Counted from the first letter of the stretch, positions 8,401 to 15,390 are shown. The stretch: DNA of 20,844 nucleotides from a bacterium (GCA_919901855.1 CAKKQC010000017.1:1-20844), one strand, 5' to 3'. Notes: generated by a model from the letters alone, not told the origin. Numbers and translations are program-made.

Positions 8401-9828
8401 TGTGTAGACCGGCGCTCCCGTGTCGAACTCCTTCCACGCCAACGTCTGCGAGCCGCCGGGCGAGAGGCTGCGGAAAACGTTGTAGTACGAGATCGGCGCA
8501 TCCCCGGCCGCCGGCTCCGTCCACGTCAGCAGGACCTGCGTCGGTCGCGGGAGCGCGGACAGGCTGAGGATGGGCCCGGGCGGACTGCACGGCGGCGCGC
8601 CACCGCCGACGTAGGTCACGCAGGCCTGGTTGGAGCAGGGGCCTTCGCACCCGCCCACGACGGCCGTCACCGTGTAGCAGTAGTTCTGCGAGAGGACCAC
8701 CGCCGTGTCGTCCCAGTAGACCGAGACCCCCGGCTGCGTCGAGAGCAGCACCCCCTTCGCCGCGCAGGACCCGGCGGAGGGGGCGCGGTAGATCCGGAAC
8801 GCGGTCGCGCCGGCGACCGGCGACCACATGATCCGGATCCCGCTCGCCCACGACGCCGCCGAGCACGACGGCGCCGTCCCGCCGCAGGTCGGGGTCGCGA
8901 AGTCCTGCTCCGGCAGGACGTCTCCCGGCGGCCCCTCGTTCCCATCCGTGTCGATCGCGGCGACCTTGTAGAAGTACGTCGTCCCGTTGTCCAGCCCCTT
9001 GTCGTTGTACGGACTGCCGACGCCGCAGACGCGGGTGATACCCGCCGGTAGCGGCACCGGCATCGGCGATGATACCGGCCCCGGCAGCGCGCTGGTCGCC
9101 CGGTAGAGGCAGTACTGGGCGACGGGGTAGGTGCCCGGGCACACGAGCGGATACTGCCAGTTGAGCGTGATCGCCGTATCGCCCGGGAATGCGGACACCG
9201 CATTCGGTGCGCACGGCGGCGTCCCGACGGTCAACCGCAGGCTGTCGATAAGTACGGACGTGCAGGCGCTGACCGACGAGAAGATGACGGCCACCTGGTC
9301 GATCTTGGAGAGGGTGAGGCCCTGGCTGGCGAGATCCCCGAGGACTGCGGGCGCGTCTACCCAGCTTCCCGCCGTCGAGAGCGTGACCAGCGGCCCGTAG
9401 GCCGTGTGGCCGTCGGTGTCCTTGACCCTCAAGCCCATGTCGACCGAGACACCCGGCTTCGGCAAGCTCCCGCTGACCACGACCTTGAGGTAGCCGGTGG
9501 ACCAGTCCTTGGGGGCGAAGGTCTGAATCGTGACCGGATGGAGGCCATCGCAAAGATTCGAGACGCAGTCCGTATTCGGGTCGAATACGAGGTCCTCCTG
9601 CAACCACACGACGCCCGACGCCGTCCCCTCCTGCCCGATCGTCGTGTCCCGGAAGAGGGTCACGCACGGACCAGTCGCGCCGCAGGTCAGGCTCCTCGCG
9701 CACGTGGTCGGGGGCGACGTCCAGGCCGTGTAGGGCGTCCCCGTGGGCTCGAACGAGTTGATGATGAGGTCCGCCCGCGCGGGTGCGCCGGCGGAGAGCA
9801 CGGTCAGGACGAGAATAGCGGTCTTCAG
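5467..9828 (-). CDS. Giant secreted cysteine-rich Fn3-repeat protein with FlgD-Ig/type IX sorting-like C-terminus
   Basis: About 1,453 residues. The N-terminal 200 residues form a beta-rich domain with paired cysteines that resembles a carbohydrate-binding sandwich (tentative). About eleven Fn3-like repeats follow, with recurring SW/TW strand B, YFVYRST strand C and YCYxVxA strand F motifs and CTPPG-type linkers. Most carry cysteines, suggesting disulfides in an oxidising location. The last 88 residues (AVFPNPAQP ... LYTLNGELV ... WDGKNDNG ... SAGIYLW ... GKLVVGQ) match FlgD-Ig / type IX sorting-like domains. No ATG, GTG or TTG lies between an in-frame stop at 9853-9855 and a GTG at 9801. Starting at 9801 would cut the signal peptide in half. 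I therefore place the start at CTG 9828 (or ATT 9831), which restores KTAILVLTVLSAGAPARA; AGGGGG stands eight bases before the ATT. The frame is certain, the start is not. It follows flgK and is coupled to the PorV-like gene. Likely a surface or secreted adhesin-like cargo. Confidence 0.82.
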   Translation of the reverse strand: MKTAILVLTVLSAGAPARADLIINSFEPTGTPYTAWTSPPTTCARSLTCGATGPCVTLFRDTTIGQEGTASGVVWLQEDLVFDPNTDCVSNLCDGLHPVTIQTFAPKDWSTGYLKVVVSGSLPKPGVSVDMGLRVKDTDGHTAYGPLVTLSTAGSWVDAPAVLGDLASQGLTLSKIDQVAVIFSSVSACTSVLIDSLRLTVGTPPCAPNAVSAFPGDTAITLNWQYPLVCPGTYPVAQYCLYRATSALPGPVSSPMPVPLPAGITRVCGVGSPYNDKGLDNGTTYFYKVAAIDTDGNEGPPGDVLPEQDFATPTCGGTAPSCSAASWASGIRIMWSPVAGATAFRIYRAPSAGSCAAKGVLLSTQPGVSVYWDDTAVVLSQNYCYTVTAVVGGCEGPCSNQACVTYVGGGAPPCSPPGPILSLSALPRPTQVLLTWTEPAAGDAPISYYNVFRSLSPGGSQTLAWKEFDTGAPVYTWTNTALPPVTQYCYEVVAIAANLCSSTSTEECVTTGCDLSPPFNLSSVGWCDRVRLSWSGVPASTYKICRAPAGGACGAIQLDVMPGVSVYYDDMTAAPGTVYAYVVTASGALCDSACSTEVTATSNLTDPCPPTPPCTPPGVVATPTGTTGTGHLTVAWPRPVVGGSPLSKYFVWLGAGSTGTLAGKVVTATVWDSDGGPTFTVTITGLTVDSTYCAIIEVADDGLPSCTNFSAEACFTTACVTPPPPGTLGLAARPPSSLLVSWAPSTGGEIPISRYLVYRATAAGGAQSLSGTSWEAGGLNLSFTATGVALTQDCWYQVMAVDEQGCTTWSAGPPSGFHGCTPPGLITTVGVNARAPSSLLVSWAPPTPGEPGVGLSRYYVYRSTGAGYAQTISGTVYDAGPLAALTMTVTGLNLTQEYCFQVMAIDQAGCTIWSDPPPTTGCRVCTPPTPVGPTALSGLPPNTMTLGWTRPAAGDTPVSRYLIFRSTASGAQQAYFGTVYDDGVNTAYTFTNSGAATTGSWCYQVLTVDQGGCSNVSGDFCYSCAPPQWGIAHDGTANMSAAKMNSTDVWVSWDFALPGDTMNRAVTWNPVSKYFVYRSTGSSCYVQQVCATLWDDQVALSFAVTVTGLSPDTAYSFEIMAVSRNGCATLSLDCGLARTSVCQPQWLGVLPPCPVAFANIVATTQISTTVLVTWDFAPPGDTVNRTTTANPVSRYFVYRTKGSTCDLENPSGTIWDDQVSLSFSLTVGGLEPATQYRFEIIAVSEDGCSTRACDCATANTNGACSFTKALSAWAVTGPTGTPAVGLQWGWTSTGTVVGFDILRGDSSSGGSGGKAVIGSAPPGALTWTDSGVQPGKSYFYVIELHATQPLGLSDCTVTSTEVGVSLPALKLAVFPNPAQPAKTPVRFDGLPAGSVVELYTLNGELVRKSPTGTGALWLWDGKNDNGTMVSAGIYLWIVRTEGKVTRGKLVVGQ

Positions 9829-9847
9829 AATGCCTCGATCCCCCTGT

Positions 9848-9860
9848 GGGTATTATACCC
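9848..9860 (-). promoter_or_regulatory. Palindromic GGGTATAATACCC promoter-like element
   Basis: A perfect inverted repeat (six-base arms, one central base) contains a consensus TATAAT (9852-9857, minus strand) in the 34-base gap between the flgK stop and the start of the giant Fn3 gene. It could give that gene its own transcription start around 9845. No convincing -35 hexamer is seen within the flgK 3' end. The palindrome could also be an operator. Confidence 0.4.
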
Positions 9861-9862
9861 GT

Positions 9863-12127
9863 TCAGGAGGTCAGCACCGAAGCCGTCGAGGAGCCCGCGA
9901 ACGTCGACGCCGCCATGCGGTTGATCAGCACGTTCAGGCACTCGTCCAGGGCCGCCATGGCCCGCACGGACGCCTCGTAGGCCCGCGTATACTCCATCAG
10001 TTGCGCCTGTTCCTCGTTCACGTCCACCTTCGCGATCGCGTCCTGCTGCAACTGGAGCTGGCCCACGGCCGCCTTCGCCTGGTCGAGCATGGCGTCCGCG
10101 TTTGCCCGCGCCGCCTGCATCTGGGCGAGCAGGGTGTCGGTGAAGACGCCGAACGTGGGCTGAGCCTCGAGGTTGAACAGCATGGACAGGTTCCCCTCCG
10201 TGTCCGTGACCGTGACCGGCGAGAGCGGGTTTGCGGACGTCGCGGGGAGGGCGTTCAGGCCCTGGATCGTGAAGGACTGCGTGGCGGGGTTCCACAGCAC
10301 CTGGAAGGTGGCCCCCGCGCCCGTGAGGGCGGTGTTGATCCCCGCGAGAATCCCCGCCGGCCCGGTCAGGTCCTGGGTGGCGTCCCAGGCGTAGGTTACG
10401 GCGTTCGGCGAACCCGCGGGCGCCTGCCACTGGAACGTGACCTGTCCCTTGTTCGCGGCGACCGTCCGCCACTCCAGCGCCGCCTGCCCCACCACCGTCA
10501 GCGACGGGATCGTCCGGTCGAGTGGTCCGAATCCATTGTTCACCGCCGTGAGCGAGACCTGCCTGCCCTCGAGCCGCAGCGCCTGCGTCAGGTTCCCGAG
10601 CTCGTCGTAGACGGTCAAGGGGCCACTCCCGATGAGCGTGAGCCGTTCGCGGAAGCTGTATTCGAAGCTCGCGCGCACGGTCCCGCCCATCGCCGTGTTG
10701 ATCTTGGCCACGATCTGGTCGATCGAGTCGGCGGTAGTCCACAATATCCTCACGCCGTTGATCACGAGCGTGCCCGACGCCGTCGGGATGGTCTGGAACA
10801 CGCGGAACCCTCCCGCGACCCCGTTCGCGGTCATTGGCGGGAACGGAGGCGACGCGCCGTTGAGCGGCGAATGCCCCATGTCGTTCATGGCCCTCGTCGG
10901 ATCGACCATCCCGACTCCGGTGTTGATCGCGCCCCGGCTCTGGACCATGGCGTTCATGACGAGGTCGCGCAGGGCGCCGAGGGTGGCGGCCTGCTCCGTA
11001 TTCGTCCCGTCGCCGTTGATCCGGGAGGCCGCGAGCAGGTTCGCGTCGGCCGCGATCGCGGGATTGACCGCGATGTCGCCGGCGTCCAGCGGCGCGAGGC
11101 CGGTGCCGATGGCGAAGAACGGAAGGCCCGTTGTGGTCCCGTCCGTCGCGTAGCCACCCATATGCAGGATGTTCACCTGCGCGATCAGGGAGGACGCCAG
11201 CTCGTCGAGCTCGAGCCGCTCGTCCGCCACGACCTGGTCGCGCGCCGTCATGAGGCCCTTGAGCGCCCCACCCGGGATCTCCCCCGTGATATCCAACGCG
11301 GAGCCCCCGCCCGGCTCCCGCCATCCGATGGCGGCGTACGCCGGCTCGTGGACCATCGACAGGGGCGTCAGGACGCCCGCCTGCGCGCCACGGACGAGCG
11401 CCCGCGCATTGCCGGTCATGACCAGCACCGACCCGTCCCCGAGCCTGACGGTGTCGATCTTGATCAGCTTGGACAGGTCCGTCAGCGCCTGATCCCGGCT
11501 GTCCAGGAGCGCGTTGGCCGACCCGCCCGCCGCCTGGGCCGCCATGATCCCCTGGTTGGCCGACGCAATCCGGCCGAGCAGGCCGTTGATCTGGGTAATC
11601 GTGCTCCGCACCCGCAGGTCCTGGGTGTTGTCCAGGTCCCGCAGCGACGCATCGGCCTGGTGGAAGAGCGTGGTCATCGCCACGGCGTCCTGAAGGAGGG
11701 TCCCCCGGCTCACGGTGCCGGCGGCCAGCCCCTTCCAGTCGTCGAAGAACGTCTGGACCGCGGTCATGAGGCCCTGGCCCGGTATCGCGTTCAACTCCGG
11801 GAAGAGCACCTGCATGTCGGCCAGCGCCTGCTGGATGGCCTGCTGCTCGCCCATGACCGCGGACTCGCTCCGGATCCTGAGATCCAGGAACTCGTCCCGC
11901 ACGCGCTCGATGGAGGCCAGCCGGACGCCGCTCCCGATCTGTCCCGGCCCAAACGAGGAGTTCAGCGACGGTATGGACAGCGGCGCGAGCGCGGCCAGGA
12001 TCGGGACCTGCCGGGAGTACCCCCGCGTGGTCGCGTTGGCGATGTTGTTCGCGAGGATCTGCTGCGCGAGCGACTGGACCCGCAGGGAGGTCATCATTGT
12101 CGCGATCGAGCCGAAGGTCGAGGCCAT
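9863..12127 (-). CDS. flgK: Flagellar hook-filament junction protein FlgK (HAP1), enlarged
   Basis: A 754-residue axial protein that joins the hook to the filament. The N-terminal helix region carries the rod/hook family signature (LAQQILANNIANATTRGYSRQ, residues 20-40). The C-terminus (VDVNEEQAQLMEYTRAYEAS, then ALDECLNVLINRM, residues 701-738) is diagnostic of FlgK. It is about 200 residues longer than enterobacterial FlgK (547). The excess lies at about residues 410-660, between the usual D2/D3 region and the C-terminal helices. It contains one good flagellin-hook IN-like motif (452-508, GTLVINGVRI ... IVAKIN ... LTLIGSG) and a weaker second one (560-652). The ATG at 12127 has AAGGAG seven bases upstream. 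It follows flgN by 36 bases. No flgL follows in this window. Confidence 0.95.
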   Translation of the reverse strand: MASTFGSIATMMTSLRVQSLAQQILANNIANATTRGYSRQVPILAALAPLSIPSLNSSFGPGQIGSGVRLASIERVRDEFLDLRIRSESAVMGEQQAIQQALADMQVLFPELNAIPGQGLMTAVQTFFDDWKGLAAGTVSRGTLLQDAVAMTTLFHQADASLRDLDNTQDLRVRSTITQINGLLGRIASANQGIMAAQAAGGSANALLDSRDQALTDLSKLIKIDTVRLGDGSVLVMTGNARALVRGAQAGVLTPLSMVHEPAYAAIGWREPGGGSALDITGEIPGGALKGLMTARDQVVADERLELDELASSLIAQVNILHMGGYATDGTTTGLPFFAIGTGLAPLDAGDIAVNPAIAADANLLAASRINGDGTNTEQAATLGALRDLVMNAMVQSRGAINTGVGMVDPTRAMNDMGHSPLNGASPPFPPMTANGVAGGFRVFQTIPTASGTLVINGVRILWTTADSIDQIVAKINTAMGGTVRASFEYSFRERLTLIGSGPLTVYDELGNLTQALRLEGRQVSLTAVNNGFGPLDRTIPSLTVVGQAALEWRTVAANKGQVTFQWQAPAGSPNAVTYAWDATQDLTGPAGILAGINTALTGAGATFQVLWNPATQSFTIQGLNALPATSANPLSPVTVTDTEGNLSMLFNLEAQPTFGVFTDTLLAQMQAARANADAMLDQAKAAVGQLQLQQDAIAKVDVNEEQAQLMEYTRAYEASVRAMAALDECLNVLINRMAASTFAGSSTASVLTS

Positions 12128-12142
12128 CGTGACTACTCCTTC

Positions 12143-12159
12143 CCCCGCTTCAGGCGGGG
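12143..12159 (-). promoter_or_regulatory. Small hairpin just upstream of the flgK ribosome binding site
   Basis: CCCCGC pairs with GCGGGG around a five-base loop in the 36-base flgN-flgK gap, ending just before the GGAAGGAG ribosome binding site. It could modulate flgK translation or protect a processed mRNA end. It is short and lacks a T tract, so it is not a terminator. Confidence 0.35.
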
Positions 12160-12163
12160 TCCG

Positions 12164-12550
12164 CTATAGCTTCCGTTCCACCGTAGCGCCGGCGCCACCC
12201 CAGGCCACCGCTCCCGCCCGGCCGTAAAGACCCCCCGGGGCCCGGCCGTCGAGCTCACGGACGACCGCGTGGAACCAGGCCGCCCCGCCCGCCAGCTTCG
12301 CCACCACGGCCAGCCGCTCGCGGGCCGCGGAGGCCTCCTTCAGGCAATCGAGTCGCTCGGCCTCCGGAAGGCTCCCGGCCGCCTCCGTGAGCCGGAGCAG
12401 GGCGTCCCTCGCCTCCGCCGCCCGCACGCCCAGCCCATCGAGCACCGCAGCGGGCGGACGCGCCTCGGCCCCGAGCCTCACCCGGGCGTCCGCGAGCGCG
12501 TCCTCGAGCCGCCGCAGCGCTGCTCTAAGGGCCGACGGATCGTCCGCCAT
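12164..12550 (-). CDS. flgN: FlgN-like flagellar export chaperone
   Basis: A 128-residue, mostly alpha-helical protein. Long amphipathic helices rich in A, L, R and E (residues 5-30, 40-60 and 66-100) are followed by a flexible tail with the L-Y-G-R-A-G pattern (108-113), similar to the Y-x-x-x-G tail of FlgN proteins. FlgN is the cytoplasmic chaperone for FlgK and FlgL during type III export; its position immediately before flgK fits this well. The sequence is divergent and low in complexity, so the call leans on size, helical content and context. The start ATG overlaps the stop of the TPR gene by one base (TGATG), with GGAAGGAAGAG just before it. A longer open frame upstream merely overlaps the TPR gene. 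Confidence 0.6.
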   Translation of the reverse strand: MADDPSALRAALRRLEDALADARVRLGAEARPPAAVLDGLGVRAAEARDALLRLTEAAGSLPEAERLDCLKEASAARERLAVVAKLAGGAAWFHAVVRELDGRAPGGLYGRAGAVAWGGAGATVERKL

Positions 12551-13902
12551 CACTCTTCCTTCCGTTCCCGCCGCGAGTACTTGTCGGACATCTTCGAGAT
12601 CTCGGCCTGCACCTTCGCCCACTCGGCCGCCTTGGCCGGGAGGGTCAGGAGCCGCACCTTCGCCTCGGTTGCCTCCGGCGTGTCCGGATATTCCCGGTCC
12701 ACGCGCGCGTAGAGGCTCTTGGCGCCCTCGAAGTCCTTGCTGTCCTCGGCGATCCTCGCGACCGCGAGGAGGGCGTCCGCCGCGAGCGTGTTCTTCGCGT
12801 ACTTGCCCGCCAGGCTGTGGTAATCGCGGAGGGCCGCCTCGATCTGGCCGGTCCGCTGTTCCGCGTTCGCGAGCTTGAGCCAGGCCCACGCCGACGTCTC
12901 GGCATACGCGGTGGCCTTGAGATACCCGTCATACAGCTTAATGGCCTCGGCCCAGCGATTGAGGGTCTCGTAGGCCGATCCGGCCCCCCGGGTGGCGTCG
13001 TCCAGCGTGGCTCCCGCGGGCCCCAGCTTCAGCACATCGAGAAAGCTCTCGAGGGCCTTGGCGGTCTCCCCGCCCTGCCGCAGGTCGTCCGCGGCCTTGA
13101 GCCGCCACTTGATCTTCTCCTCCGGTTCCTTCACCAGGTCCGCGATCTTGAGGTGGAACTCGGCCGCGCGGCCCCAGATCTCGGCGGTCTCCGCCAGGGT
13201 CGCGATCTCGATCCAGCGGTCCTCGTCGGGCACCGGGGGGCCCTTGGCCGCCTCCTCGATCCGGGCTTCCACCATGGAGCTCAGCTTGGCCTCCGCCTTC
13301 TTGCGCCAGGCCTCCTGCCTTGCCGTGTTCTTGATCTCGCGGAACGTGAGCGCCGCGTTCGTGACGTCGCTGCCCCACTCGTAGATCGTCCCGATCTCCC
13401 ACTGGGCCTGCTGCCGCTCGTCGTCGGTCCGCGCCGCCTTCATCTTGTCCCTCGCCGCGTTCACGGCCGCGGCCGACAACTGCGTCATGCGCGACCGCGC
13501 CAGCCGGGCGTCGACCGAATCGGGATACTTCTTGACGACCCGGGCATAGGCCCCCAGGGCCTCGGGCACCCGGCTCTCGGCCGCGTGGAGGTCGCCGAGC
13601 TGGACGAGCACCCACGGGGCCCGCTCATCGTCGCCGGCGCCCGCCAGGAAGCGTTCATAGGCCGCCGCGGCGTCCTTGGTCTTGCCCGCCTTCTGGAGCT
13701 TCTGAGCGTCGGACAGCGCCTGGTCCGCATCGTCGGAGGCCGCGTACGCTCCCCCGCCCGCGAGGAGCAGGCACGCTACCGCCGCGAGCGCCGCCAACAC
13801 GCGCGCCGCCCCTCCACGCACGAACGGCCGGCCGGGGCACACCATGCCCCCGCCGGCCACCTGATCGGCCCTGATTGTCCCATCCTCGATCCGATTCTTC
13901 AT
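12550..13902 (-). CDS. Periplasmic TPR protein within the flagellar operon
   Basis: A 450-residue exported protein. A hydrophobic segment (residues 34-51) ends in A-Y-A54, a likely signal peptidase I site. The mature part is helical throughout, with TPR/Sel1-type pairs: residues 58-145 (QKAGKTKDAAAAYERFL, VPEALGAYARVVKKYPDS), a less regular middle, and 260-420 (TAKALESFLDVL, RWAEAIKLYDGYL, FEGAKSLYARVDREYPDT). The end is charged (SRRERKEE). The ATG at 13902 has GGAG five bases upstream; an internal ATG at 13845 would give a shorter, more typical signal peptide. It lies between flgJ and flgN and its stop overlaps the flgN start, so it is co-expressed with rod, ring and junction proteins. It is not a standard flagellar protein. 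Spirochete periplasmic collar proteins such as FlcA are TPR proteins, but homology is not shown here. Confidence 0.8.
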   Translation of the reverse strand: MKNRIEDGTIRADQVAGGGMVCPGRPFVRGGAARVLAALAAVACLLLAGGGAYAASDDADQALSDAQKLQKAGKTKDAAAAYERFLAGAGDDERAPWVLVQLGDLHAAESRVPEALGAYARVVKKYPDSVDARLARSRMTQLSAAAVNAARDKMKAARTDDERQQAQWEIGTIYEWGSDVTNAALTFREIKNTARQEAWRKKAEAKLSSMVEARIEEAAKGPPVPDEDRWIEIATLAETAEIWGRAAEFHLKIADLVKEPEEKIKWRLKAADDLRQGGETAKALESFLDVLKLGPAGATLDDATRGAGSAYETLNRWAEAIKLYDGYLKATAYAETSAWAWLKLANAEQRTGQIEAALRDYHSLAGKYAKNTLAADALLAVARIAEDSKDFEGAKSLYARVDREYPDTPEATEAKVRLLTLPAKAAEWAKVQAEISKMSDKYSRRERKEE

Positions 13903-13957
13903 GCTCTCTCCGTCCTGTGGCGCCTCGCCGGGGGCGCTTCCCGCGGGTTCTTAGTCG

Positions 13958-14275
13958 CTACCGGACCTTCCCGGACCGGGCCAGCTCCGCTTCGAGCATC
14001 CTCCCGATCCCGAATCCCCCCGACGTCGCCAGATTCCCCGACAACGCCTCGTCGTACATCTCTCGGTACATCTTGGAGGCGCGATCGTTGCCCAGGAAGC
14101 CCGTGTCCAGCGTCGTGGACCGCATCGACTTCAAGAGCTCCGAGATGAAGAGGGCCTCGAACTGCCCCGCCACCTGGTGCAACGCATCGCCTTCCGTCTT
14201 CGGCGCCGCGGCGCGGCGTTCCCACGCCACCCCGTTCAGCGCCTGAAGGTATTGTCCCACGGCCGCCGCCGCCAT
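13958..14275 (-). CDS. flgJ: FlgJ-type rod-binding protein (no muramidase domain)
   Basis: A 105-residue protein that matches the N-terminal rod-binding domain of FlgJ: Q-F-E-A-L-F-I-S-E-L-L-K-S-M (residues 38-51), then F-L-G-N (60-63), M-Y-R-E-M-Y-D-E-A-L (69-78) and G-G-F-G-I-G-R-M-L (86-94). In enterobacteria FlgJ also has a C-terminal peptidoglycan hydrolase; here it is missing, as in many alpha- and deltaproteobacteria and spirochetes, so a separate enzyme must open the cell wall for the rod. No signal peptide is present, as expected for a protein exported through the flagellar type III apparatus. The ATG overlaps the flgI stop by one base (TAATG), so it is translationally coupled to flgI. 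Confidence 0.9.
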   Translation of the reverse strand: MAAAAVGQYLQALNGVAWERRAAAPKTEGDALHQVAGQFEALFISELLKSMRSTTLDTGFLGNDRASKMYREMYDEALSGNLATSGGFGIGRMLEAELARSGKVR

Positions 14276-15381
14276 TACAACGACACCACTTCGGCCTGAA
14301 GCGCGCCGGCCGCCCTGAGCATCTGGAGCACCGCGACCATCTCGTGCGGAGTCGCGCCGATCGCGTTGAGCGCGTCGACGACCTCGGCAATGTTCGCGCC
14401 TTCCGGCAGGGCGATGAGGTTCCCCGCGCCCGTCGTCCGGACCGTCGTCGATTCGGCATCCTCGGTAAGGACCGACTGGCGCTCGCTGCGGACCATGAGG
14501 TGCAGCGTCCCGTGGGCCACGGCCACCGAGCTGACCCGCACGTCCGACCCCATCACGATCGTCCCCGTCCGCTCGTTGATCACGACCTTCGCGAGGGCGG
14601 GCGCCTCGTACTCGAGCCCCGTCACCGCGCTGATGAACTCGACCACGTGCTCCCCGTAGTCCGAGGGCACCCGGAGCTTGATCGACGAGGCGTCCAGCGG
14701 ACTGGCCACGGTCGAGAGGAACGTCTTGTTGATGACGTCCGAGATGCGCGTGCAGGCGGTGTAGTCCGGCTGCTTGAGGAGCAGGGTCACTTCGCCCTGG
14801 GTGAACACCGTGGCCGGCACCTCGCGCTCCACTATGCCGCCCCCGGGGAGCCGCGCGGTTGTGTAGCGGTTGGTCGACGCCATCGGCGTGGTCGGGGTGT
14901 CACGAAGCCCCCCGTCGACCGTGATCGGCCCCTGCGCGACCGCGTAGGTCGTGCCGTCCGCGCCCTGGAGGGGCGTCTGCAGCAGGTTGCCCCCCCGGAG
15001 GCTCCGGGCGTCCCCCAGGGACGAGACCACGACATCGAGCTTGTTGCCCCCCTTGAGATACGGCGGCAGACTGGCGGTGACCATTACCGCCGCCACGTTG
15101 CGGACGCGAACGTACTGCGGCGGGACCACGATCCCGAACCGCTTGAGCATGTTGATGATGCTCTGCACGGTGAAGATGGTGCCCGATCGGGCGCCGATCA
15201 CGGTATCCCCCGTGCCGGGCAGCCCGACCACGATGCCGTAGCCGATGAGCTGGTTCTCCCGGGCCCCCTGGATATCCACGACATCGCGGACCTTGACGGG
15301 CACGGCTGCGGCGGTTGCCGCTAACCCGGTCGAAACGACCGCGAGGAGCAGGGCGGAGCAGGCAAAGCGGCGAATCGTCAT
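14275..15381 (-). CDS. flgI: Flagellar P-ring protein FlgI
   Basis: A 368-residue periplasmic protein of typical family length. A Sec signal peptide (residues 1-26, cleavage near A-A-A) leads to V-K-V-R-D-V-V-D-I-Q-G and the hallmark N-Q-L-I-G-Y-G-I-V-V-G-L-x-G-T-G-D (43-59). The F-G-I-V-V-P, L-P-P-Y-L-K-G-G-N-K-L-D and S-L-G-D-A-R-S-L-x-G-G-x-L-L-Q-T-P-L blocks follow, as in all FlgI. FlgI polymerises in the peptidoglycan layer around the distal rod; FlgA assists its assembly. The ATG lies nine bases after the flgH stop, with a G-rich AGGGGGG just before it. The flgJ start overlaps its stop codon. Confidence 0.97.
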   Translation of the reverse strand: MTIRRFACSALLLAVVSTGLAATAAAVPVKVRDVVDIQGARENQLIGYGIVVGLPGTGDTVIGARSGTIFTVQSIINMLKRFGIVVPPQYVRVRNVAAVMVTASLPPYLKGGNKLDVVVSSLGDARSLRGGNLLQTPLQGADGTTYAVAQGPITVDGGLRDTPTTPMASTNRYTTARLPGGGIVEREVPATVFTQGEVTLLLKQPDYTACTRISDVINKTFLSTVASPLDASSIKLRVPSDYGEHVVEFISAVTGLEYEAPALAKVVINERTGTIVMGSDVRVSSVAVAHGTLHLMVRSERQSVLTEDAESTTVRTTGAGNLIALPEGANIAEVVDALNAIGATPHEMVAVLQMLRAAGALQAEVVSL

Positions 15382-15390
15382 GACACCCCC

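Noticed and set aside
7583-9703. A 706-codon frame on the same strand inside the giant Fn3 gene.
   Set aside because: Its composition (R, G, A, P) and lack of any domain mark it as a GC-driven shadow; the Fn3 motifs are all in the other frame.
9743-12169. A long plus-strand frame (808 codons) opposite flgK.
   Set aside because: It is rich in R, H, G and V without domain features and lies opposite a clear FlgK.
12164-12889. A 241-codon frame that would extend the FlgN-like protein upstream.
   Set aside because: The extension overlaps the TPR gene in a different frame and is R/G/P-rich; the ATG at 12550 has a ribosome binding site and a stop/start overlap.
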